Shown in pieces: positions 33,000 through 42,723 of a stretch of DNA of 64,000 bases. Source of the stretch: Semisulcospira habei (lineage: Eukaryota > Mollusca > Gastropoda > Semisulcospiridae); NCBI GenBank assembly GCA_036245525.1, contig BTPG01000002.1, forward strand, positions 119,996,582-120,060,581, read 5' to 3'. How positions within the stretch are numbered: position 1 is the stretch's first letter; every line of letters starts with the position of its first letter. Position numbers and translations under genes: made by a program. The notes beneath the pieces are model-generated. The model saw nothing but the letters and a program-made list of their open reading frames with translations. It was not told the origin of the DNA and made no database searches.

Positions 33000-35300
33000 G
33001 GCGACCTCGCCTAGAAGGGCATCGGCTTTGACCTGATCGGGCAGAATCCCAGTCCACAGGGGAGAGCGCCGCAGCGGCGACGGGGAGCGAAAGGCGATCA
33101 GGAGGCCCTCGGAGATGGTGGCGAGGACCCAGAGGTCGTCCAGCAGCAGCGAACGCCACACTTTGCTGAGGAGGGCGAGCCTCCCGCTGACTGGAGACCC
33201 TGAGGCGGTCGGCAGGGGTTGGAGCGGGGAGAGGAGGGGGGGGGGGGGGGGGGAGTCAGGGGGCCTTCCCGCGCCCCGGGCGGCAGGCGGGCCTGGGCCA
33301 GGGGCGGGGAGGGGGCGGGGTCCGGACAGGGTGGGAGCGGCCAAAGGCAGGGGTATGCATGGGGGCCCGGGGGCAGGGCGTGAGCCACGACTTTGCGGGC
33401 TGCCGGAAAGTGGAGGGGAGCGGCGCTGCTGGGCCAGAGGTAGTTGTTTGCGTCCTTCACCACCTGCCAGGTAGGGCCGAAGAGGAGGGAGCCGCCAAGG
33501 GGGGCGCGACGGAGCTGCATCTTCACCTCGGGGGGCAGGCAACGACAGGCTTGGAGCACTGCATCTCGACGCATCAGGTCACAGTACGAGGCGGCGGCCA
33601 TGGCGTTGACAGAGGAGTGATATGCTGCCCGGTTAGCCGCCATTGCCAAGGCGAGGAGGTTCCCTAACAGAGGCGAGATGGACGGGTGCCAGGCGTCCTT
33701 GACGCGACGGACAAAAGCTTGTCAAAAGCTCCAGAAAACCCGAGCATGCCAAGGTGTTGAGGATAAGGGACGCAGTCTTGTCCAAGTGCGGGGAACGCTA
33801 CCCCCCAGCTGCCCGGAGCCGCCTGCCTGTACTTGTGCCGGTGGATCCACTGTGGGTAGGGGACAGGAGAAAGCCTGGGAATGCCCAGCGTACCAGTCCT
33901 GGCAGAAGGCGATGCTGAGGCCAGCAGGCCACCTATGGTCGAAGAAGAAGTCAGACTCACGGGAGGTACCCTGCTGCAGCTGCACGGAAAAGGCGTCCAC
34001 GAGGCCCCGAAAGCCAGGGGGCTGGGGGAGCGACTTGAACTTCTTGACCTGACGGGCGGCGTTGACAAATCAGACAAGCCGCTTCATCCAAGGATCGGAA
34101 AGTTTCCGCCCTCGGAGCCAAGAGGGCCGCGGGTGATGCGGGGCTGTCCGGAGAACGCGAGCGGGGAGAAGGAGAACAACTGTCTGTGCCGAGGAGGGCC
34201 GAGACGGAGTCATCTGGCAGCAGGCTCAGGGCCTCATCCACGTCAGGGGGGCGAGTCAACCGGCGGGGGCGCCGGGAGCCATTCCGGGAGCACCGCCGGG
34301 CGAGGGGGAGAGGTCTCCTGGCCGAGCGGGAGGAGGCGTGGGAGTCGGGGGCCTTACTAGCATTGTCACGACGTCCGGGGTTGGGTGAAGGACAGGGACG
34401 ACTCACCCTGGAGCTCCTCCGCTGAAGGTGGGGTAAGGCAGGGGGCGAGGCGTGCCAGGGGCAGGGGGGGGGGGAGGCGAAGGGACGAGACGGCGCTGGT
34501 GCGTACTGGCTGCCTGTCCTGAGGGGAGCGACTGCGATGAAGTAGGCGAGGAGGCTGTTGGGTCCGATCGGGCAAACTCCTCCCAAGGCGCCCAGAGGCG
34601 GAAGGTGACGGATGCCGGGTCCGGCGAGGAGAGGTGTGCCGGGACGGGCGTGTGGGCGGGTGCGGCCTCGAGGCGCATAAAGTCGCCGAGCGAGAGGAAG
34701 ATGAGGAGGGTCAGGGGCTGCACCTGCTGTCACACTGCACATCACGGCCCTTCCTGGGAATAATGTCCGAAGAGCGTGGGCGCACGGGGCTCCTGGCGTC
34801 ATGTAGCTTGTCAGGTCTGCCAGCGGTCATAAGACGACGCGACGAAGGTCGCTGCAGGCCGGCATCGATGAGGCGCGCGCTCTGCTGGCTAGACTCCCGG
34901 TGGGAGCGAGCCGGCTTGTCTTTGCGCGATACGTCAGGGCCCAGCGTATCAGTCGCCGCAATGCGGGGTACAAGTGGGCGGGTGTTGATGAGGCTGGTGC
35001 GCTGCCGGCCGGCCTCCTCTGAGGAGCGGGCTGGGCCAGGTCCGAGGGGGCACAGTGGTAGACGAAGTCCTGGAACCTGAGGTGTAATTACGGGCCCGAA
35101 GTGTCGTCCTCTCCCCAAGGTCTGAGCGAGCGCGTCTGGTCTCTTCTCCTAGCAAGGAGGGGGACACCATGGCGGGCGGGTGGGCGGTCACGGGCCGGTG
35201 TCGGGTGCTCGCGCCGGTAGAAACTCCAGAGCTGCGACCAAATGTTCCTCCAGCCAGGCGGTGCAGACATCGCAAAGAGTGGTCGGAGGTGCAGCCAAAA
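33000..35300 (-). pseudogene. Gag-like region of DIRS-like element 1
   Basis: GC-rich sequence upstream of RT. Several minus-strand frames show Ser/Arg/Pro-rich stretches (SRSSSRSPSPLAFG, RSRSPDSPASPAALL) and an Ala-rich helical part (MAMAANRAAYHSSVNAMAAA, VKMQLRRAPLGGSLLFG) typical of DIRS gag N- and C-terminal parts. No single frame is open, so it is decayed. G-runs at about 33,238-33,252 add artefactual frames on both strands. Confidence 0.5.
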
Positions 35301-35801
35301 CAGGGGAGGCAGACGCGTGGTTATCGCTCAGCCATTGGAAGTCGACGCACTGCAGGCAGGTGCGAACTTGGCAGCTGCAACACATATCAGACGTGAAAGG
35401 CGACCGCGCATCAGCTCCCCGTGGCCCCGCCAAGCGAGTTCGAGTGTTCAACACGAGTTGTCATATGAGCAACACGAAAAGCACCCACGGTCGAAGCCGC
35501 CACCTGGCCAAGGTGAGGGCATGGAGGGCCTTACCTTGCCATGGCTGTGGGGATGGTGGGGAACTTGCCACACGGCGCTCAGAACGTGCCGGGCGGGAAG
35601 GTAAAGTCCCAGAAGGCACACCGTAAACCCAGGGAACCACACCTGCAACCATGTAAATCCAAGGTACGACGGGGAACCACAAGTAATCTGAAAGAACATA
35701 CGTAACCCAAAGGGACACACGTAATCCAAAACCAACCGGCTAGAGACCAGTCACACCATACACAGCCAAAGGTCCTGTAGGCTAGAACACAACCGTTCAC
35801 G

Positions 35802-36013
35802 GTAAGCTAAGCAAAAAGACTGGCATGACACCACGTGGCAAGTGACCAGATGGGCAGAGACGGGAGGCTACTCAGGGTCCCTGGTTACGGCCCCCCTTGA
35901 GATGCCTCCCTGGTTGTGTAGGAACACAACAGGTTCTTAGGCTGAAATTGGGTAAGCTAGGCATATATTCCTACTAGTAATGTCATCGGGAATGTATTTT
36001 GAGAAAACAAATG
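35802..36013 (-). repeat. DIRS-like element 1, right inverted terminal repeat
   Basis: Reverse complement of the left end, from ggtaagctaagc to gagaaaacaaatg. Its outermost bases recur, inverted, in the internal complementary region at 29,322-29,368. Confidence 0.8.
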
Positions 36014-37106
36014 TTTTTGCACACAAAATGAGGGTGCTTCAACGTGAATGATTATAATTTATAATAATAAAAATTAACATAACACAGTATACTGCAATAT
36101 TCTAAACATTGTCAGCACAATAAAGTACCAGTATCAAAAATGTGAGCACTTGCCAAAGGACAGTACCAAAGTCCTCAGAGCTGATTAAGCGTACTAGCAC
36201 GGATCTTGGAATATGTTGCACTGAGCATTTTCGGTGGGGCAAATCTCAGTACAGTGTGCACACAAAAATTAATGACAATTATGTGCTTTTAATGGGACTC
36301 TGGATCTTATTTATTGGATCATAAAGTCCAAAATCACAGCATATGTGTCATGAGCAGATTTACAGCATACACATATGCACTGAGTAATACATAAAACATA
36401 TATTTCAATCACTTTGTTCATATCACATTTCAAACAAAATACCAATGGCACACACTTTTATTTTTTACAACACATGAAATAAATGAATTGTTGCTCTGAA
36501 AAAAATGGAGCTGAAAAAGGATAAGGAATCAAACTTGGCCCCTGTTGTGTGCAGCTACCAGTACTGTAAACCAGCAGCTGCATGCACAAAGGGTTTAAAT
36601 AAATGGAAAGCAGATGTGTGGCCTTTTGATCAGGAGTTCAATAAATCATCAACTGAGCTCTTGCAATCCCTTCTTTCAGTCTGACACAAGTACAGGTCAG
36701 CCTCAGATTACATAACAGTAACCGGAAGCCATAAACTAATAAAGTTAGAATGCATTATTTGTGACCGCATTATCGCAATGCTGAATTTACATCTATAGAC
36801 ATGTTAAGAAAAATCACTTGGTAAGTAAAAGGAGGGTCCTTGGGATGACATCATCCTTAGCTGGTCTGCACATGGCTGTGCACAAGCCAACTAAGGCTGA
36901 CGTCGGCCCGAGGACCTTTTGCTCACCAAGTATCCTTGTGGCAACTACAGACGTGTGCGCATTATATCAGATACAGTGGTATACTGGATTGCATTATACT
37001 GAGGATGACCTGTATGTTCATATCTGTCCATCTCCACACTGAAAGGACCGTTTCACATTCTGACGTTACTATGTACCAACAAAGTTTGTTCCACATAAGG
37101 ATGCAT
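36014..37106. other. No gene seen; probable 3' UTR of the minus-strand membrane gene
   Basis: A/T-rich sequence directly downstream of the stop codon at 37107. It is likely to include the 3' UTR, but a polyadenylation site could not be assigned. Confidence 0.4.
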
Positions 37107-38037
37107 TCACTGGGTAGCAGCGACCATGCTTGTCCTGATATTCAGGTAAAAGAAGGACCTCACCAGGAAAATAATCCCAGCAATAAACGCACCTGTATTG
37201 AAACAAAGAGACACAATTAGTGTTGTTAAAAGCACAACCAAAATATACACAAGATGTCAAACAAAACCCTGACTTAAAAAGATATACTTTTTTAAAGTGA
37301 CCTGCTCCATGGCAGACTCTGCTAAAATTTGCCAATATGAGTTACCAATGTTGTCTTGCCTCAACTAAGCCTTTTCTACCCTTCTTTGCACAATGCTTTT
37401 GAGCAGGCATACACAGACAAAGATACTGCACCAAAAGAATTTTAAAAAAACATAAAATGTAATTAAGGGGCAGAGGGGGGAGGGGAGAGCATTGTATTTC
37501 CAGTCGCAGGACTATCAATCATGGGACTAATCTGACTATCGATACGCATGACTATCGACCAACGTCAAATTTCTCACTGTGTAGGACTATCAATATGCAG
37601 GACTACTGATACACAGGACTATTGATAAGCATTCTAAATTGTTAATAAGAAGAAAAAAAATCAGAAATATAGGCAGGTCCAAATTACTGCCATATAATGA
37701 TCTCAAAAACTACTACCAACAAATTCATTTTTTAAAAACATGTATCAGTTGGCTTCTCATAGCATCTAACTTTATCATAATATCAACTGCCAGTAGAATT
37801 ACTTGAAGTCTTACTACAACTAGAAAGAAATGATGACAGTGTTTACGTGTTAATTATCAAATTAAGCCTTTGGCTGTCTTTATTTATTTTTATTTTTTTT
37901 GTCATGCTGATTCCACCAGTATCATGGCAACAAACACTGCTACTGACAGCCAAAGCGTTAAACCGTTATCCACTGTACTTACCAAACCATGCTACATATA
38001 CTCCACCATGTTCATGAGCATACTCATATGTACCAAC
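37107..38037 (-). CDS. Host membrane-protein gene, last two exons
   Basis: The penultimate exon is 37983-38037: after TTTTCCACAG it reads VGTYEYAHEHGGVYVAWF and ends with one base of a Gly codon before the donor GTAAGT. The last exon is 37107-37192: after TTCAATACAG it reads AFIAGIIFLVRSFFYLNI, then RTSMVAATQ and TGA at 37107-37109. The phases agree (1 + 2 bases). The product therefore ends with a hydrophobic helix of about 20 residues (WFGAFIAGIIFLVRSFFYL) and a short polar tail, so it is a C-terminal transmembrane anchor or the last helix of a polytopic protein. Earlier exons are not recognised; they may lie to the right, beyond the DIRS-like element at 38.9-48.1 kb. I cannot name the family. 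Confidence 0.6.
37493..37635. repeat. Degenerate short tandem repeat (gactatcaatatgca-like)
   Basis: Roughly seven irregular copies of an aggactatcaatatgc-type unit, with variants gactatcgatacgcat and ggactactgatacac. It lies 3' of the membrane gene's penultimate exon, in the last intron. Confidence 0.5.
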
Positions 38038-38910
38038 CTGTGGAAAAAATAATGCACACATTAATCTTGCAAATGTTGCTCAGATATTATTTACTATTTG
38101 ATTTATCATAACTTTTCATACAAAATAATCCAAACATTTACAAAGTGTCAAGTCAGTTTTTAGCTATTTGATTTTATTTAATAAAAATAAACATTTTCTC
38201 TGATGCTTTGCAGACCAATGTCGTTATGCTGATGAATATCCTGAAAAGACGCTATGCAGACAGGAGATATGCTGACAGAATATACGCTGGTGGAAGATAA
38301 CCAGAGTTTGAGTTAGGATTTTTCAAAAACAGTCCCCCCATCTTTTACCCCTCCCGTTTCTTATCCAGATCATTTCAAAACCGGTCCCCATGAATTGCTT
38401 TCTGGTAGACAAGGGACATAAGCGGCAGAATTCTAACTGGTCCAGCCAAAATAAAACCAGTCCCTGGGACCAGTAGCTTAAAAAATCATTCTGTCAAATG
38501 CCCTGTTCCATCTCTTGAGAAAATTACTAGTCCAGTTTTCTTTCACTTTAACACTGACATTCCACATTTTGATTTAGAAAATTTAAGCAGGATGTCTACA
38601 CCTTCCTCTTCACTCTGCCTTAACATGTCTCAATTTAACATTAACACAGTCTCCATATATCATTATTGTCTGCATATTGTGTGTCAACATAATCTGTTCA
38701 GCATATGGTCCGTCGTCATAACGTCTGTACAGGAAATCACCCGTCGGCATATCATCTTTCTCTATACATCATCATTTTCTTTGTAAATGAAAGTCAGAAA
38801 TGACAAAACCTGTAAAGGGGGAATTTAGCAGTGACATTTTTTTTTTTTTTTTTTTTACACATGTCTGACTCGATATATCACTTTTCCTGGGGTCCATTAA
38901 ACGAGACTGC
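38038..38910. other. No gene seen
   Basis: Upstream of the penultimate exon, presumably intron. Contains a T-run at about 38,839-38,858. Confidence 0.45.
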
Positions 38911-39140
38911 AATATGAATTTTTACTCTAAAATGTATTTTTTCGAAAAATACTTACCGATGACATGACTATATGGAAGTGTCTACTACATACTCAATTTT
39001 AGCCTAAGAACCTGTTGTGCTACGACACAACCCGGGAGGCACTAAGGGAACCCCTAGAGGGGCCGAGAATTGTCTCCTGTTACTGCCCATCCGGTTCCGA
39101 GTCACGAGATGACCAACCAGTCGGAGTACTTCGCTCACCA
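38911..39140 (+). repeat. DIRS-like element 2, left inverted terminal repeat
   Basis: Pairs with 47,888-48,095 over blocks such as gactatatggaagtgtctac, cctaagaacctgttgtg, ggggccgagaattgtctcc and gtcacgagatgacc. Confidence 0.8.
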
Positions 39141-39172
39141 GCAGCAAGCGGGGCTGGTGGGAGGGTCGTCCG

Positions 39173-39268
39173 AGTCATGTCATCGGTAAGTATTTTCGAA
39201 AAAATACATTTTAGAGGAAAAATTAATGTTTCCTCAAAATACATTACCGATGACATGACTATATGAAA
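39173..39268. repeat. DIRS-like element 2, internal complementary region
   Basis: The first half (agtcatgtcatcggtaagta...aaaaatt) is the reverse complement of the left edge. The second half (tttcctcaaaatacattacc...) is the reverse complement of the right edge. The junction falls at about 39,221-39,228. Confidence 0.8.
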
Positions 39269-39374
39269 GATTTGCGATAAGGAGGAGGGTGCCGCACCCA
39301 AACACCGCCGCAGATGGGTTAAGTTAGAGCCATCTTCCCGCCGCAAACTCCCGACAATTTTAGCTAAGTGTGTA

Positions 39375-40390
39375 CCTACGGCACCTGTGGCGCCGGTAGG
39401 GAGCGTTGCGCTGCGGTGATGTGTCCCACCAGTGCGAGATAGTCTCGCTGGCCTGCCCGATCCCGGAGGTATAAGCGGCCGAATGGCCGATCCTGCCTGC
39501 CAGCCCACAGCCACCCCGATGTCCTTGACAGCACCGCTCCGGTCGAAAGCAACGCTCGTGGCCATGTCTCGTACCTCGTGTGCGCGTAGCTTCAGTCTCT
39601 TTGCTCCCTCAGGGGAGAGGTCCCATTAGGCGGACCGTAAGACACAGTGAAGCCAGGAAGATAACGTCTGGGCTGTATGCAGTACTGCCGGGGTTCAACG
39701 GCAGAAAGAGGAGTGAGCGTCCCCTCCAGACGGCTTTGGGTCAGCGTCGGCAAACGCGTAGGGCGCGCACAGGAACTTGTTGCCTGGTCTTCCGGGGAAG
39801 GTCATATCTCTCAGTGGCCGGAAGGTAAACACCTGTGGCGAGGCCAGAGGAGACCTAGTCTGGGCAAGGCAGGCAGGGTCCGTGAGAAGCTGCATGGAAC
39901 CATCCATTCTGAACTGCAGGCAGGCAGGGCGCGCTGAAGCGCGTGAAGCTCGCTAATTCGGGCCGCCGTGGCAAGGGCCAACAGGAAGCATGTCTTACGA
40001 GTCACCACCGCGAAGCGGGCCAAGGGCAGCGGTTCGCATCTGGCAGCGTGAAGCCACGTCAGTCCCCTGGCAAGGTCCCAGCGAGGAAGAGCGAGCGGGG
40101 CACTGTACGCTGCAGGCCGAAGTGAGTTGGCGATGTCTTTGCAGGAGCTGCTGGTAGGTCGGCAAACAAGGACAGGTACCCCCTGATGGTGATAGGGGCT
40201 AACCCTTGGTCTCCGAAGAGCCAGCGGAAGAAGTCCGCGAGCTGGGGATTTGTCAGTTCGGTGGGGAGAGGCACTGGTCAACGCACCAAGAGCACAGTAC
40301 TCGCCATCTTCCCTCACAGACGCGTCTGGTCGAGGGTCTGCGGGCTGTAGCGAACGCCTCCACTGCTGCACCGCCTCCACTGCTGCACTC
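39375..40390 (-). pseudogene. Tyrosine recombinase of DIRS-like element 2
   Basis: One frame (from about 40,390 down) reads FAVVTRKTCFLLALATAARI followed by SELHAL, which is the Arg-containing box I of DIRS recombinases. After a gap the AHEVRDMATSVAFDRSG block gives the H-x-x-R box, and VAVGWQ its Trp. The catalytic Tyr box (RLYLRDRAGQRDY) follows in a shifted frame at about 39,470. All catalytic landmarks are therefore present but not in one frame. It would catalyse integration of circular DNA without target duplication. Confidence 0.8.
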
Positions 40391-40396
40391 AAGAAG

Positions 40397-40727
40397 AAGT
40401 ACCCAACGGAGAAAGAAACACGCTTAGAAAAGACGGGTACAACACAATTTATTAATATTTCGGGTAAATACCCTTTGTCAAAATAGACAAACAAACAAAC
40501 ATAGAGATTAGCCGCTACTTATCTTCAATGGCAGATTCCTTCTGCCATTGAAGATAAGTAGCGGCTAATCTCTATGTTTGTTTGTTTGTCTATTTTGACA
40601 AAGGGTATTTACCCGAAATATTAATAAATTGTGTTGTACCCGTCTTTTCTAAGCGTGTTTCTTTCTCCGTTGGGTACTTCTTTGCATATTACACGCTTGG
40701 CAGTCACCTTTTTGGTCTGGATTGATT
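40397..40727 (-). mobile_element. Palindromic copy of a small retroposed element (perfect 139 bp arms)
   Basis: Bounded by the 12 bp direct repeat gcactcaagaag (40385-40396 and 40728-40739). Arms 40397-40535 and 40541-40679 are perfect inverted repeats around a five-base loop, ttcct. The right arm continues outward into tttgcatattacacgcttggcagtcacc and ggtctggattgatt, which is the other part of the same element at 45,252-45,437. It is thus one full minus-strand copy plus a second partial copy in inverse orientation. Confidence 0.85.
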
Positions 40728-40739
40728 GCACTCAAGAAG

Positions 40740-41690
40740 CCTCTGGCGGCGAGGGTTTGCCGCACAAACTCCAGATGTGAAGGAGGAGACATTCTGGGCA
40801 CGGGTGGAACAGCAGCTGGGGGGGAGGGGGGGCGGGGGGGGGGGGGCTGCTGAGCAACGTGCTTAGCGTGGGTAGCAGCAGGGGGGCTCCCATGGCGAGG
40901 CTGGAAGGAGAGAGTGTCGACTGCCCAGGCAAGGGGTCTGGAATGGGGGGGGGGGGGGGGACGAAGAGGGAAAGCTGGTGAATCCACCTCGTGGCGAATA
41001 GGTCGATCCTAGGGGTCTCCCAGTGAGCGCAGATCTTCTGAACGATGTCCCTGTGTAGCATCCACTCTGTGCGTAGCAGCGGCCGCGCCGGGATAGAGCG
41101 TCGGCCAAGACAGACAGGAGGCAGGGGAAGTGTCGAACTTGGGGGGAAATTGCGGTCCTCGCACCAGCGCATCAGACGGTAGCAGAGCATGCACCGGTCG
41201 GGTGAGCGCGTACCGCCCTGCTTCCGAATGTAGGATCCACCGTCGCGTTGTCCGAGAGGACACGCCGCCGGAGGTGTGCTTCGCGATGAGGGCATGCCAG
41301 GCGGCTTGCAGCTCCAACCAGTTGACGTGTCTGTCCGCCAGCTCTGGAGGCCAGGGCTGGGCATCGTGAAGAACTGCGGTAGCAGGTGAGGCCCCCACTC
41401 AGAGACTAGCATCGATGCAAGGGAAGCTGAGGGGGAGGAGAGGCAAGGGGGAATCCCGAAGAGGGCCACGAAGAGTCCGTCCAAGGCAGCAGAAGGGGAC
41501 GAAGCATCCAAGTCACGTGCGCCGGGACAGCCAAGTCTCCGGAGGACGGATGCCAACGACGCCGGGGGTTTTGCTGTAGCGGGAGGGCATGAAGACGATC
41601 CGAGTGGGAGTAGATCCGCCGCTTCGCTCCGCGTAAGGGCGGTCCCCATCCGTCCGTCCGGCGATCTGCTGCGGTTCACCCGTGTGGTTG
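40740..41690 (-). pseudogene. RNase H-like domain region of DIRS-like element 2
   Basis: Minus-strand frames show WLELQAAWHALIAKH, KQGGTRSPDRCMLCYRL and then PRIDLFATRWIHQLSLF. These are the RNase H and RH-to-recombinase linker landmarks of DIRS-type polyproteins (ELKAVLLAL, KQGGTRS, DLFATR in relatives). The frame shifts at least twice. The DSDN-type metal ligands are not all legible. Confidence 0.65.
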
Positions 41691-42704
41691 ATTCAGAGTC
41701 CTTGCCAGACTGCGCACCTTCGCATCATTCGCCGTGTGCGGAGATGTGGTCGTCTCGGTGTCCACGGGACGCCGCCTCCATCCATCGGTCGCCATCAAGT
41801 GGACCCGCCGCTGAAGTCGAAGCTGCGTCTCCACCTAAGCGCCGTCCCTGCCAACGACTCAACGATCTGGTGCGGTTCGCCGGCGGCTGCTTTGGTGTCC
41901 CCGTGAAGGCGCCTCCGTCCAGGGATGTCCGAGAGCCCGGTGCTGACGTTGTACTGTGCCTACGGCCGCGCAATCACTGCCAGGCTGGTCCCAAGCTCTG
42001 ATGCTCCTAGCTGGAGTCCCCGAAGCCCAGTGTCTAGATGAGGTCCGTGCCATGCCATGCTCGAACATGTTCGCCAACCGGCGAAGAGGAGAGGGAAGAT
42101 GAGACATCAACACGAGAACGGTAACCACCGTGCGCCGTCCCGCTGTTGCGAACCTGCGTCTCCCGAGTAGAGCAACGGCTGCCCAACCGGTCTGAGGAAC
42201 TGCTGCACCTAGCTGGAATCTCTGAAGTCCGTTGCCGCGGCGAAGTCCGTTGGCACAACATGATTGGACTAGTCCTCCGAACCGACGGTGAAGAGCAAGG
42301 AGACAAGACGTCAACACGATCACGGTCCCTGCCACATGGAGACTCCACACGTTGTGACCGTTCCTACGATCGCCAAGCTCGAACCCTAGGTAAGTCTGTG
42401 CTTCGGGGTTCCGTCAACTAATAGACCTCTCCATCGATGGCTCCTCAAACTGACCACACTGGCCCTATCCCGAAGGAGGCTATCATCGCCAGTGGATCGC
42501 CTGTGGTGCCCCTGTCTATCTCTGGACCCCGAAAACTTACCATGAGGCTTATCACGTTGGCGTCTTGAAATTTTATCCCCACTTCTGCTGCCTGGGTCCC
42601 GTTGCCAGGAGGGCTCCTGTGCGATCCCACGCAATCCCTGCAGGGGGGCCGAGCTCTCCAAGGCCTTACTAACATAGGGTAGAGAACCCCTGCCTGGCCT
42701 AATT
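41691..42704 (-). pseudogene. Unresolved internal region of DIRS-like element 2
   Basis: GC-rich sequence between the RNase H region and the RTE insertion. Frames on both strands are short and Arg/Ser/Pro-rich. It should contain RT if the element were complete, but I see no RT motif here; a deletion is likely. Confidence 0.35.
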
Positions 42705-42723
42705 CCCTTCTGACAACTTACTT

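Larger units (their letters stand above)
29473..33000 (-). pseudogene. DIRS-like reverse transcriptase, split and frameshifted
   Basis: The N-terminal part reads in several frames between about 33,000 and 32,660: FYSRLFLVPKPGGKWRPVID, then SLDLSDAYLHVCMHP, YLRFAFNGMVYQF and FGLKLSPW. A DNA transposon then intervenes (29,790-32,655), and the gene resumes at about 29,786 with FTRIIDAVIAKA, LLTLLGFLVNAGKSYLTP and FVHLGMEF down to about 29,473. The order and motifs match the RT of DIRS/tyrosine-recombinase retroelements. The YxDD catalytic box, expected just before LLRNQPEAT, is not readable, so the enzyme is dead. Confidence 0.8.
29008..36013 (-). mobile_element. DIRS-like retrotransposon 1 (degenerate, with a nested transposon)
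   Basis: Inverted terminal repeats lie at 29,008-29,237 and 35,802-36,013. The shared blocks include cctaagaacctgttgtg, cctgcccatccggtcac and the gtaccgatgacatta edge. Between them on the minus strand are a Ser/Arg/Pro-rich gag-like region and a reverse transcriptase with DIRS-type motifs. The left end also has an internal complementary region. RNase H and tyrosine recombinase are absent, and the 2.87 kb nested transposon splits RT. The trinucleotide ATG is found at both outer edges and once at the centre of the complementary region. Confidence 0.8.

Noticed and set aside
33115..35626. Many long plus-strand frames in GC-rich DNA
   Set aside because: They lie opposite the minus-strand DIRS gag/RT remains; the low stop density comes from high GC and the frames lack any motif.
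38216..38300. Possible plus-strand exon after tgctttgcag (TNVVMLMNILKRRYADRRYA)
   Set aside because: No donor or partner exon, internal self-similarity (atatgctgac, acgctatgcaga), and a stop soon after; more likely a degenerate repeat.
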